NCBI GenBank assembly: GCA_002633005.1
Contig: NMRA01000003.1
Span: forward strand, 1,361,587-1,425,586
DNA from: Phoronis australis
Taxonomy: Eukaryota; Phoronida; Phoronidae
DNA: 64,000 nucleotides
Reading direction: 5' to 3'
The notes under the pieces are model-generated. The model worked only from the letters and a program-made list of their open reading frames with translations, was not told the DNA's origin and made no database searches. Positions 24,501-36,500 of this stretch are shown here, in pieces. The position numbers and the translations under genes are program-made. Position 1 is the first letter of the stretch, and every line of letters starts with the position of its first letter.

Positions 24501-27500
24501 GATGAATGGGAAATTACTGATTAAAGTAGTCATTAATAGTGAAATACTAGACATTTAGGCTGAGTCTTTTAAATCAAAGCATACGTAATGCACAAATCTG
24601 GATTTAGTGCAAATCCTGAAACTTTAAATTGTGTCAGTCAAGTTTTCCTTTGATTGAATGCCACCAGACAACAGGTGCTGACTATGTTGGTCATATGGCA
24701 TGCTCGAAGCAGGTATTACTTATGGCCATGCTGCTAAAAGTCACAACAAAAGCCATGCCCGAGTGTTGTCCAATCAGATGCTGACAGGTAACGTCAGCCC
24801 TGGAATTATGCACCTTCTGCTGTCATGGGGATGGTCTGGGGAGGGGATTAATGCACCAGCATATCCCCAGTGATCCTGTCTATGACAGGTATTACAATTT
24901 ACAGCTTATTATGGCATATTCGCCTTGCAGGCCATCAAGCAAACTGTCTGTGGGGGCCAGGGCATTAGCAAAACACTGTCACCGGGACAAGACAAACAGC
25001 TGGTGGGGCAAATCAACAGGATGTAAGTTTACTTAATAGATGTGGTTGTGATGATATCAGTTAATGGACATTATCCTTCATACACCCGGTTAAAAAATTA
25101 GATGCGTCTAATTGGCATTCTTGCTTTCAAAAATTTAGTTCATCATCCTATTTTTTCAGATATTTATTATCATTGATAAACAAATACAAAAAAGCAAACA
25201 AGTTCATTCATTTATTCCTGCATGAAAACCCCAGGAGAGACCATTCTCGTTTGTCGTATAAATTTTCTCCTTTCCCAGAGAAGCTGCCACACTCAATTTT
25301 TTTGTATACAATAAAATTTTAAGCATTATAATACTCTTAAGTATATGTAACAAACTTGTAAATATTAGGTCATGTGGAGAATTTCTCGCTTACACTGGTC
25401 ACCACTCTGATTCCCTATGCCCCAGACAACTTTTATGATGTCTATTCAGCAGGCCCTTTGTATTGATTTAGATCTGAGCTAATTAATTTGAAAGGTAATA
25501 GCTAGCACTACTTTCTTAACAATGGTGGTCCTTATAACAACCAACTTGTTTTTCTTTGGCATTTCCACAGAGTTAAAACCTGCAGTGTCGAGAGCAGTTT
25601 TAACTTCAAGTTGGTACATTTTAAATATTGCAAAAAGACTAAAAAGTTAATTTGCTTTGATTTTGACAAAGGGTCACTTCTCAAAGAAACGTTGGTTTTA
25701 AATGTTTCATACCTGTTTTCATTACTTTATTTTAATACTCCTGTCTACTTGTTTTTTTCTAACCGGTTAGGGTTGCTTTCTTTTGTGTTTAAACGAGGTA
25801 TCAAAACAACTTAATTGGGTCTTGCTCGCACTGGACAATGCTGTCATCGCAACTGAGTCCGACTCTGGCACCGCGATCTGTTTGATCGCGGTAAAGCCGC
25901 TCAGAAGGACGAGCGGTGAAAAGTCACACATATCTTAGAAATGCGTGACTTTCATGTAATTGTATTTTTCACGACATGTATATTTTGTGACTTCGCTCCT
26001 TGTACATTGTATTTATCCTGTGTAATATAGTTCATCATTCTGTTCCTTGGGTGTATGCCTTGTCGTGGCGGAACAGCTTGCATATCTCCCTGACCTCTAG
26101 AGCTTTACCGGCGGGAGTTTAAAAACTCCTGGCAGGGCCACCCATGCCGGGCAGGTCGAAAGGCAGAGATCAGACGAAATACATCATCAAATTCCCTAGG
26201 GTCACATGTGGGTGGGGCATAAGGCTCATCTCGTACCCTGTAAAAAGCTCTGTTCTTTGGCAACAAGTCACCTACAAGAAGAGCAACTTTGGAGATTAAA
26301 TCTGGGCAAAACCATGAGCTGCCACGAAGCCGGAGGATGTTGGCTTAGGACAGTGGGTGGACCTTCTGTTCCTGTATAACCCAGCTTACAGAAGAGAACC
26401 AGACATGCACGTATTCTACCCATCACGGGAATGCAGGAGAAGTTCATATGACTTTTCCATGTTTACACTGTTTCAGTAATTTTGCCACAATATATTTAGT
26501 GGTTAAATTTTCCTTCAAATACATACTTTATGCATGGGAAGTCAGTCGTTTTTAATTTGTTAATCAACATTTTTTGTATTGTCTCTGTGAAGTTCATGGC
26601 ATTCTGTTGACTCTGGTGAATTTTAAGTCAGAAATTAAAAAAGTGTGATTTAATTTTTCAAAATTTTGAAGTTAACAACATTATGTCAAACAGAAATTCT
26701 ACTTGTAAAATCCTCTCTCTTATTTTTGTTTCGGTGATTTTGAATCTGCAGCTGAAGAGCAAAAAAACTGCCATGCATTAGAGGTGGTCACAAGAATCCT
26801 GGATGGCGCAGCCTGGATTAACATTCATCAGTTACCTGTAAGTCTTTAATTCATGAAAGTCTAGTGTTGGTAGTCTAGTCACAAATAACTGCACCATAGA
26901 GGTGAGGATGCCAGCGATTTCATTTCCTACAGTAAGATTGGTAATTATTAATAACATGCCTGCATTTTGAGAACCAGTTTTGTCCACTGAATAACGGGCA
27001 TGAAACTGGTTCTCAAAATGTGGGCACGCTATATCTGACTATTGCCGCAAAATCTCACCAATTGCAGAGAATTTTTTGCCAAAATTGACCTTTCTTATTT
27101 TTTCAACAACTTCTAAGTATCCCAATTTCTTCAAAATATTATCTCTTGGAAGTAATGGTACCGAAGTTGAACATGGAAAAGCAATGATTTGATGCAACAT
27201 ATCTTCTATGAAAAAGTGAGAAACTAAAATATTTACTTGTCCATTGTATTGAGTCCTAAATTAGTGAGGTTTTACCATACTATATTTGTTCAAATAACAT
27301 TTTACTAATCGCACGATTTTGTGTGTTTCAGCCACAGCTACCTATCTTGGAAGTAAGGCACGAAAATGGTATGTGACAAAATAGTTACTTTGAATATATA
27401 TCTATTAATAATTTGTAAGACAACCCAGCAAGACTGTTGTTGCTGATGTTTTCTTTTTTGAAATGTTTAATTTCAGTCTGAAAATTTCTAAATTTTATCT

Positions 27501-27635
27501 GAGTTGCCTACATATATGTCTTGATGTCTTTTGTTTTCAGGTTATGGAGCCCGTTGGTTACATGATGGCTCATCATTTCGAGGTTTCCTTGAACCACAAA
27601 TGGTAGATGGTCATTCTTGTGGTTGGAAGCATTAA
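18540..27635 (+). CDS. Conserved protein of unknown function with C-terminal GYGARW/GFLEPQM motifs, complete
   Basis: Nine coding exons: 18540-18599, 19323-19483, 20475-20540, 21663-21762, 22321-22436, 24931-25022, 26752-26837, 27332-27368 and 27541-27635. Phases agree at all eight junctions and the sum is 813 nt, giving 270 residues and a TAA stop. No signal peptide or membrane segment is visible, so a soluble intracellular protein is likely. The first half is helical and charged (CPIDDMLSFELLVEQAD, then KTVEKHISSLPADRNW). The second half holds the apparent signature: VGARALAKHCHRD, NSWWGK, EVRHENGYGARW, FRGFLEPQMVDGH and a terminal GWKH. I believe this block recurs in uncharacterised eukaryotic proteins but cannot name the family, so no function is assigned. 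The chosen ATG makes exon 1 join exon 2 in phase 0. A 20-codon upstream ORF precedes it. The gene is divergent from small Maf. Confidence 0.82.
18571..18925 (+). repeat. Three tandem 120-bp units duplicating the end of exon 1 and its splice donor
   Basis: The unit covers the last ~30 nt of coding exon 1, its GTGAGTAG donor and about 80 nt of intron. The phase between copies 2 and 3 is exactly 120 bp (18661 to 18781). Copies 2 and 3 carry TAGTTTCAG just before the exon-like 32 nt, so each is a potential pseudo-exon with acceptor and donor. A 32-nt insertion would shift the frame. Confidence 0.85.
25845..26440 (+). other. Strongly structured leader-like sequence, possible retrotransposon 5' end
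   Basis: A hairpin ACCGCGATC/GATCGCGGT (about 25,870-25,892) is followed at once by CCGCTC/GAGCGG (about 25,897-25,916). The pair is flanked by short complementary outer segments (GACT / AGTC). About 180 bp later come GGAGTTTAAAAACTCC and a GC-rich block ending GGCAGAGATCAGACGAAAT. It lies inside an intron of the GYGARW-motif gene on the same strand. The layout suggests a conserved RNA structure at the start of a non-LTR element, but I cannot name the family and see no reverse transcriptase. Confidence 0.35.
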
Positions 27636-28340
27636 ATTTCGTTTCCTCAGACAAAACACATTTGTGTTACATTAACTAGTGGCAGGTCCACGTGGCTAAA
27701 TGACAAACAAGCAATTGTCTTACATTTTTTTACAAATCTAATAGTATTCTGATCAGGAATTGGAAAAAACCCATTACTAGACTGTTGTTGTTTCGGGCAA
27801 GGAGAACAATGTTGTTGCCAAAGGACTTTGACAACTGAACAGAAAGAAATCAGCCAAGTCCATTCTTCAATTAAAAACCGATTGTACTGAAAATCAAGTT
27901 GGCAGAGTCTGGGAGAAGTCTGTCATAGTTTGTGTATTCGGAAACCTGTACATGTACCGTTAAAATGCAACATAGCAATTCGATCCTGACTCCTGCACAG
28001 ATAGTGTTAGCAGCTAATAATTTTTCAGTGACAATCCTGGAAATATTCGATGAGACACCTGTTTTATGGTAATATATGGTTCTCAGCACACTGGAAAAAT
28101 GCAGTATTGCAACAAATGCTAAAATTTTATGTGATGTAAAATTTCTCGGTACTTCCTTTCTGTAAATTACATAGAAAAAAATTATTGTGTTACAGCAAGA
28201 AGTTGGATTTTTGACACAAGTCTTCACAAAGTTTTATTCACAAGGAAAAAATTGTCAAAATGTAAAGAACAATAAGCACGAATTATTAACACACGCCATA
28301 TGTTGGTCAGGTGGCCTATAATTATGAATGAAAAGATTAC

Positions 28341-28425
28341 TGTCTCGACTGGGACTCGAACCCTAGACTTAAAGCTAACCTTCTGTTAGCAGAAAGTCTC
28401 TGGCTCCAATCCCAATTAATTTTTT
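28341..28425 (-). other. tRNA-like segment with a perfect B box
   Basis: On the minus strand GGTTCGAGTCC (28,352-28,362) is a perfect RNA polymerase III B box. About 30 nt upstream is a CTTTCTGCTAACAGAAG anticodon-arm-like hairpin. The D arm and A box are poor and the acceptor ends do not pair well, so this is better read as a SINE head or tRNA relic than a functional tRNA. Confidence 0.35.
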
Positions 28426-30491
28426 CGAACTTATCCATAGGGCACGTGACCTGACCATCATACCTTCGTATAGGACATGCAGAAGAATAAACACACAATT
28501 TCATTAAAGTCCAATGTTCAATCATCAAGTGAATTTATGTGAGATCCTATTCACATGTCCAAATTTGGCGAAAATCGAAACATCACATCTCAAAGATGGC
28601 ACATTGGATTCAAATGAAACTTTCAGGTATTGCACTTATGCGTTTTTGCCGGTTTTTCAGTGTCATGTCTAGTACTTTGACATGATAGAGGAGCTGGGAA
28701 ATATTGGGATCTTCAGTAATTTCATGAAAAATTCAAACGTTGCATAAAACAAAAGTGAGTGGTTTAAAAACAGCATCAGCGTTTTTGAGATTTTGAATTT
28801 TTTATCCAAATAAATTGGTCACGTTATGGACACTATTGTTTTGTTATGAATGGTGACCATATTTATACCTTCCAATTATGGAAACTACAACCTGTGTCTG
28901 TACCAAAGAATAAGATGCAAGTGGTTATTTATGTAAACATGTATACTTGGTGTTGTAAAGTTTTCATGTTAACAGAGACATGGGTTGTGTGTATTTAGTG
29001 ATTTTACTTGTATTGACGTGAAATGTATTTACCGACACCCATTTATGTATAGATTTTCGTATTGACAGTGACATGTCAAAGTATCTGGGCAGTTTCTGCC
29101 TCCTCAGTGAATTTTGGCCACTTTTATATTGGCTCATGGAGTTAAAACCTCTACAAAAGGTTCAATTTCCAACTACACAAATCAACAAAAGGTTTTAAAT
29201 ATTATCTTCGTAAACATTTTGCTGTTGCCGGCATCTCTTCTTGCTCAATGTCCAGAAATCCCTACAAACGGAAGTTATGGTTTTATGGAACTGACAATTA
29301 TAAAAGGTAATGTTAATTCTGGAAAAAAAAACTACAAAAGGGTGACTCTACATGGAAACACCCTACAAATAGGTCCCTTTTCCGGTGTCCATTCTCTAAA
29401 TGTCTGGGTATGCTAATCTTCCAGCTGCAGTTCTCGTCAAAAAAACTCGTTGCTGTACTCTCATGTTAAGACTACGATGCCGATGCTCAAATTAGAAGTG
29501 TAAATCCACATGTGAAGACGTTCGGTGTTTCATTTTGTCACACCACAATATAGTTCATAGCGGCCTTAACAAATTACGTTGTAATCGGACTGGCATATTC
29601 CTTGAATGAGTGCGCACAGCAAGGAAACGGCGGTGCGGCCTACGAGTAATATTCGTTCACGGTGATTTGTCAGCCAGTCAAACCCGTTGAACAACGCCAC
29701 GACATGTTAATGCGATGTTAATTTTTGAATGCCGAGATAGACAAAAAATGTCACGCGCTGAACATGTTTTCTAAATTGAAACAATTTTATTGAACACAAA
29801 CGCCTCGCTGAAACCATTACAGCTGATGTGCACCCACGGTCTGTGAATGAAGTGCCAATTGAATTAGACCGCTTTCCGCTGATCTGAGATGCGGTCTGTG
29901 ACAGCATCGGCCATGAAAAGTCACCCTTAGGGTTTTGTTCCAGAAAAACTACCTTTTTGTAGTGGTGAGTTAATGCCATCAACACAATCCTTGCGCTGGA
30001 AGTAAGTTTGATTGTTGCATGACGTCAGGTGCATTGTTCAACATCGTGGCGCGTGATAATGCGACGTCATTGTTGCTACACGGCGTATAACTTTTATGCA
30101 ACTGGGCCCTGAATTAAAACCCATTGAGCCAGAAACAGTACAAGAAGACTGCCATCCTATTTGTTGTCAAAAATGAGTAGGCTTACATATAGTTTGCAAC
30201 ATCTTAAACCAATGATAGGTAAATAGTATTGGAAACCCTTGAGTAGTTATGTGTAGTTGGAAAACATGAACCTTTTGTAAAGTTTCGAGGTTGTGTAATG
30301 TATACTCATTCTCATATTGTGGAAGTGTGGTGGCCCTGTGACCTATTTCTAGCAGTTGTTTCCAGGAAACCAGATTGGATAACCATAGATAGATGTATTA
30401 TACCAGTAGCTGCGGGCCTGGCTGGTTACATTCAAATGATGCCCAACTTTTGATAATAAAAGTTCATGGAAATTACTTTAAACATTGATTA

Positions 30492-30497
30492 TTTATT
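30492..30497 (-). promoter_or_regulatory. Polyadenylation signal of copy A
   Basis: AATAAA on the minus strand, about 240 nt after the TAA stop of the copy A gene. The same motif at the same relative place follows copy B. It is a good candidate for the 3' end of the mRNA. Confidence 0.6.
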
Positions 30498-30736
30498 TGT
30501 TTACATATTATTAATGTTCACAGAAACAATATTGAAATACCTTATAGATTGCAAAAACAGTGCACAGAAAACGTAAATACAGCAGGAGACAAAGGAGTGT
30601 TTTAACTGCATTTTGGGATTTTTTTCTGGATAACGCTGTTTAACAGAATGTTCGAAACCCGTTTACGTTGTTACAATTAACTGAACAAGGTCATGACGTA
30701 AAAGTGTCGAGTTCCGTTCGCTGTACGTGTGCGACT

Positions 30737-33700
30737 TCACACGACACACGTTGCATTGGCAGCGAAGTTGCAGACGCAAGTGTGGACATCGAACACCTTG
30801 TTGAGTGGACATGTTTGTGTCCCGCTCGGGCTCTGGCCGATAAGTGACTGGCTAAACACAGTGCATTGAGTATTGGGAACCACTTTGTACACATTACCGT
30901 TACTTGAGCACTGACTACAATATGCGTTTATCTCACTCGACAGTTGTAGCGAGTCTTGATAGTACTGTCGTGCACTGTCGCATTGACCAGAAGGCAACTT
31001 CTTAGCTTGCGCCTGAAAACATTTTGCAGCAGTCATGGTGTACCTAAAATGGAAAGACCAATTCTAGTCGGTGTCACCGAGAGTCTTGGTTTGCGTTTTG
31101 TTAGGCCTATATGTAGTAAAAAATATTCTTTCTCACATGACCTGGAATGTGTTACGACACGACTAGTTAACACCGAGTACGTATTTTTGATATTACATGG
31201 GCGAATCACAAAGTAGCGCAAAGTAGAAATCCATACGCCTTACATTTTATGTCTTCACTACACTAAAACAACTCAAACGCACGCCAACCAAGCAATGCCG
31301 GAATTCCGAGAAGGTGACAAGGCTATTATTGACAAATCGGGTGTCGCAACTGTATATACTCTTAGTCGGAAGAACATGCAAACAACTTCTTAAACGGACC
31401 CATCTTCGGCGGCGAATTCCATATCCACGTTCATTCAAACGGACACGAGCCAACTCGAGAAACGCAGCGACGAAGACTGTCTAGCTGTGCTGTCTCAAGG
31501 TCGCGCGGGGAAGCCGTGCTGACTGTTTGTTTATAAACATTTTTTAACTTTTAGTATTACAACTTCAAAGACTATTTAATAGATTCTAACTTGAATATTT
31601 GCTACGAAAGCTGAATGCAATTTAGCATTTTGAAATCAAATAGATGTTGCAATCAGGATGCCGTGCATTTACAGAAGAATAAAATATAAAATAGTAAAAC
31701 TAGTAAAACTAAAATGACGAGTGTCGGTACTAAAATATATTAAAATATCCCCACGTATCGAGCGAGGCACTCTTCCATATCCTCACGTATCGAGGGTCGC
31801 GCTCTTTCTCTATACGTGGGGATATTTTAATATATTTTAGTACCGACGCTCGTCATCTTAGTCTAACTAGTTTTACAATTTACCATTGTTAAGCTTAAAA
31901 TAAAGCTTTTAACAAAAAGTAACTGAAGGCCCCCCCCCCTAAATTATCCCAGATTACATTTGGCAGTTCGGGGGCCGGTGCGAATGTCTGACAGGCAAAA
32001 TCCTGGCTAATACTCTGCCCTGGCCTCCCTCTCCCTAACTCCAAATCCTGGATCCGCCCCTGGTTTTGTCGGTTCATGTGAGAAAACAAATCCTACACTC
32101 GTCTCAGATTGATGACATGGGCAAAACCTCTTGGAAATTTCGTCAAAATCCCTATAGGCAAGCCTCGGGATTTTGATGAAATTTCCAAGAGGTTTTGTCC
32201 ATGTCATAAACCTGAGAGTCGTGCAGGATTCTCTATTAGCCAGTCAAATCGGGATTACTAGGCGTGAGACGTACCTGCAAATCTTGGTTCGGTTCGCCTC
32301 CACGATACCTGACATTAATGATGCCACATTTGACCCCAAAACACATGACGTGCTCGATGTGGGAATACAACCATTGTTTAATCCTGCAACTGAAGATACA
32401 AGAACGCCGATTCAGATTTTTGTAAGGGTTACATGACAGTAACAGTATGTGCGCAAGATTAAAATCAATATGCAAGCACCAACTCTGTATGATATTGTAT
32501 TAGGTCGTGGGGACGTCGGAGTAGAAAAGTATATTTGAATTGTGAAGCTGAATGAACAGGTAAAACTGATCAAAAGTTGGCACAATTGATCAAGAACCTC
32601 CGATCTATTATATCTACTTCAGCATAACTGATCAAGACAGAATAAATGCCTTGGACGTTTTAATCCATCTTTTTGAAATAAAAACCATTTTTCAAACCCT
32701 AAACTATAAAAACGAACTTCACCCAACAGGTGAAATGGACATAATCGGTCAAACTGGACATTACTTAGAAAGTAACGACTTCCATTTAGATCGCTCACCA
32801 TAATAGTAACAACTATTCTCGATGATGAGTCTCTGAAATACCCATAGTGCCCAAGCCCTGTTCTTCGAAGTACATCCCGCTTGCTTCAGGGCTGCAGCTG
32901 CGCAGGTGTCCAGCTCCTTCCGGTGTCTAAAACAACGAGTGACACGTACTGGGAGTAAGCGAACAGTTTTTATGTGCCAATAATCTCGCACTATAAAGTA
33001 GTGCACTGCGAGATGGAGTATACAGTGAGACAACACTAAACTCGCGGCAAAAACGGATACATCACCACTTTCATCACTTGATAACAGTCGAGTAACCATG
33101 CAGTTCTCTACACCTGTCGTACGCATTAATCAAAGTACTTTCTGTCTGGTTCATTCAACAGTAAGCACTTGTTTATCCGACAGAATCTGTAAACAGTGGC
33201 TTATTTAGGGGGAAGTGGGCCATGGCCCCCTAAAATTCTCCCAGATTCCATTTGGCAGTTCGAGAATGCGAATATCTGACGCGCAAAATCCTGGCTAATA
33301 CTCTGCCATGGCTCCCGTAGCTTAAAATCCTGAATACGCCCCTGGTAAAGTCGTTTTGTCTGCAAGGATTTTGTCCAGTGAGGTCTGGGAAGTAATAACA
33401 TAGAATAAGTCTGCTGAAATTAGCAGCAAAAACGCTACACTTCTCTCCAACATAGGCGTAGGAAGCACTGAGGAGGGGGGAGGGAGCAGGAGATGGAGGC
33501 TAGCGCACCTCAACCAAAAGGTTGGAGGCCTAGATATCTTTCCGACCCTGAATACTCCAGGTGTTTTAACCTATTAAAATAAGTGTCAGTTAATTATTAA
33601 AAGCTTAAACACGCAGACTTTATTTGAAAATAAAATTGAAAAATAATACTCTCCCCCTCTCCAACCATCAAACTAATGTTTCCTACGCCAATGTCCAAAA

Positions 33701-36305
33701 ACTGCCCTCTCATGACATCTGAGCAGTGGTGTCTTATGCTGCTCTCGTAACATTGGAAAAGAGTTTACAATGAGATTCGCAAGTGAACCTAGTCATCCCG
33801 TAGTATGATCTCGCCTAAATTTCTATACCTTTGCACGTGCAAAACCAGCATGAAGCCTTCCCTATGATGAACTCCAGCTGGGCAGAGGCAGATTAGCATT
33901 AAGCCGTAAAGGAAAGTGACACAAAAATTAGTATGTTCCTTCTGATATGGCCGCAAAAAATTAAAAGGTCTATAAAACCGTCACTGCTGTTTGTTTAGTT
34001 TCAAGGTCAGCTGAGTTTTAATTATAATGTCAGGAAAAATACGCTTAACAAATGTACTGTCTGATAGATCTAAACCAAGACTGTTTTATTAAACTGTTTA
34101 ACAAATACCTGCAAATGTTTGCGTACGACGGGAGTGAAGTGGGCGTTATCGGTCCATAGCTGGCCATGCAGTAGGAAGCGGTATCGGCCAAACGACAACC
34201 TGAAATGACGAGAAAAATGATCACAGTCCGCGAGGCCGTCGGTATTCACCTTTGACAATTGCAGTCTTAATTACAACAATGAAAATTTCCGTCGAGGACC
34301 ACCTAGGAAAGTGACTTGAAACTTCTGAGAAAATACAAATTGACGGTTTAAATTTTGCACTTCAAAAGACCGTTACCACTGTGGTCGCGATGTTCAACGA
34401 AGCAAGACAGTGGTGTGTGGTATTCAACACGAAATAGATCCATTCGTGATCTAAAATAATACGAGCTGAAACAGGCGACATAGAATGTCGTTTTTAGATT
34501 GCACGGTAAGAAATTGTTCAGTGCACGATGATTTGCCTCTTTATCAACTGAAGAAGTAAATCTGCTAAATTGTACGTACTTCCTTCGTATTCACACATTG
34601 CTTTGTACAACGCCAAGTTAGAATCAGATAAAATACACGCCGAGTCTGCCGCTTTTGTGCAGTCTATGTAATCTTTCAGTGAACTGGAAGAAAAGAAATT
34701 AAACCGTAGCGGGAACAGGAGGTACATTTCGGTTCAAACTGGCATCGTAGATGAGAAGCGTAACTGCGAAATGGTAGACCAATGGCAAATAAAACCTTTG
34801 TGTAACTGAAGGAAAAACTAGAGCCCTTTCCACAACGAAATTTTATCATTGAATACTTTCCCTCTGCAAACAAATTACAAATCGAATGATATTCAATTGA
34901 TACAGGTATTCAAATTACATCTTTTGTTTACAGGCTATGATTCGCAGTTGAAGGTCTTTGTTTGCAGTTTGCTCAATGAAAGAAAATCACAGAAATCATT
35001 AAACGATTACACAATTTTCACATGGGAATTGTTATCACGGGGCGTGTGCCACATATTGGGCAGGGTATGGTGCCAGCGAATATTCCATTTACATCAGCAC
35101 ACTGCCATAGCCAACTGGGATATTGGCAATTGAGACGATACCGAGCGGTGAAAAACTTCCTCTAACTAGACGGACCAATTACGTTCCCCCAGGTCATTAC
35201 CACGTTTGAATACGGCAGCTGAACGAGTTCCGAAGCTAAAAAGACACACCGGAGACGATACCTAGGACAAAATATCCAGCTGAATTGACGGCGGTCTCTA
35301 CCAACACTCTCTAACATAAGAGATTCTAGGTACACGTATAGTACTCGTCATTATACAGATACCTACCGACAAACTCGACTACTGTAACTGCTCGCCGTTG
35401 AATGAGGTGAAAACATCAATGTGGACGCGTTCATCATTATTTTTTGGCAATGCTCAATTTTTTCATAGCTGCACACGTTTTCTACAACATAGAGTGAAAT
35501 GGAATGCAGAACTGTAACAGCGTTAAGACGCAAAAATGACCCCAACATTAAGGCTTTATTTATTTATTTATTTATTCATTTATTATTGTTACATTTACAA
35601 TGAGGTTGGTCCCATCAGTTCTCACTGATTTCTATGGGGGTCCTCAGGCTGAACTCGAAATTTCAAGTTTTTACTCGAGTCTCACGTTTTATTCAAGTTT
35701 GTAGCTCGAATCTAAGGTCATCAAGTGCGTGAACTTAAGACTACAGTAGATACTCATCAGCAGCATAAACCGCATCAAATAACCTAGCTAATAAAACAGA
35801 CAATTACATGTATTATGTATTCGTACAAAAGTAGAGTTCCATTTTGGTCTTGTTTTCACCTGGCGGACCAAGAGATCTACTCATTATGTCGAGATGAGTA
35901 ACTGGGAAATGGAGCGTGAAAAGAACAGCGTACATGTCCTGAGAAATAATTTCAGTGTTTCTGGTAACCACTCGAGGCAACTCGCACAAGGGCGTTTTTC
36001 TCAAATTCGTTATCCACACAAATACATGTATTTTTCATTTGTTCAACAGACACATGCAGAGATATTTAAAGAAGCTCTCTTGTTGGATATCTGGAACGCA
36101 GAGCAATTTTGACGGAATAGATTTCAGACAAAACTATGTGTAACTTACGCGGCCTTGCTGTTTCAAGACGTGGAGTTACCTCGGCAACAGATGGAGTCGA
36201 TGTTATAGTAGAATAGCTTGTCGGAAAGGTGGCGGATTTTACCAGCCGCCCGTCACCCCATAACAACAGTGCGGTAAGCAGTGGGATGGTTTGCGCAAAG
36301 TTCAT
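30737..36305 (-). CDS. Secreted multi-cysteine repeat protein, copy A, complete
   Basis: Seven coding exons on the minus strand: 36149-36305, 35367-35481, 34580-34683, 34109-34199, 32799-32926, 32275-32389 and 30737-31043. The sum is 1,017 nt, giving 338 residues with no internal stop. Exon 1 encodes a signal peptide (MNFAQTIPLLTALLLW) and a Ser/Thr/Pro-rich stretch to residue 52. Exons 2-7 each contribute a three-cysteine module: C56/64/90, C99/107/121, C127/136/155, C164/174/195, C206/214/236 and C245/258/279. Modules pair into three six-cysteine domains. The last six cysteines (282, 297, 315, 326, 328, 336) form a tail with CPLNKVFD, which resembles chitin-binding peritrophin domains but lacks their usual third-cysteine position. 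No membrane segment follows, so secretion is likely. I do not recognise the protein; extracellular matrix, mucus or immune roles are all guesses. Copy B lies 18 kb to the right. Confidence 0.8.
31694..31876 (+). mobile_element. Near-palindromic short inverted-repeat element
   Basis: Arms of about 65 bp (31,694-31,758 and 31,812-31,876) are almost exact inverses, including ACTAAAATATATTAAAATAT and the GTAAAACTAG ends. The ~50-bp centre is a second partial inverse. It sits in a stretch present only in duplication unit A, so it arrived after the duplication or was lost from B. Confidence 0.75.
31925..32063 (-). mobile_element. CAGTGGCGGAT-type short element, 5'-damaged copy
   Basis: Ends in GGATCCGCCCCTG and shares ATTTGGCAGTTCG, TCTGACAGGCAAAATCCTGGC and TACTCTGCC with the complete copy at 33,194-33,344. 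Its left end is worn into a C run. Confidence 0.6.
32113..32206 (+). repeat. Perfect-looking inverted repeat with ~40-bp arms
   Basis: The left arm TGACATGGGCAAAACCTCTT continues through GAAATTTCGTCAAAATCCC. The right arm is its inverse with very few changes. It borders the unit A-only insertion near coding exon 6 of copy A. Confidence 0.75.
33194..33344 (+). mobile_element. 151-bp non-autonomous hAT-like element with 5-bp target duplication
   Basis: Begins CAGTGGCTTATTTAGGGGG and ends ATACGCCCCTG. It is flanked by GTAAA on both sides (33,189-33,193 and 33,345-33,349). The matching place in unit B near 51,165 reads CTGTAAAGTTG without the insertion, a clean empty site. Confidence 0.75.
35555..35640 (-). 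mobile_element. Short retroposon 3' tail with (AATA)n
   Basis: On the minus strand a ~50-bp unique part (GGACCCCCATAGAAATCAGTG) is followed by an AATAAATA-type tail. AGGCT flanks both sides, and the sequence is absent from the aligned position in unit B. This is the layout of a 5'-truncated LINE or SINE insertion. Confidence 0.5.
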
Positions 36306-36500
36306 GTTGACTCCTAGAAAGCAAACCATGCAATTACAAAATGGTTCCAATACATATTGTGAAGTCAAGCACGAAAATATTGTTTCAATCAATAAAATGT
36401 AGATACTTATACAATATTTAGCAAGAGATGGTGCTGTTTGCTACCTCCTTAGCCAACCACAAGCCCAGAAATTGAGAAGTTTCACAATGTCAGGCCCACT

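Noticed and set aside
28341-28425. Functional tRNA-Ser(GCT)
   Set aside because: The B box and anticodon loop fit, but the D arm and acceptor stem do not.
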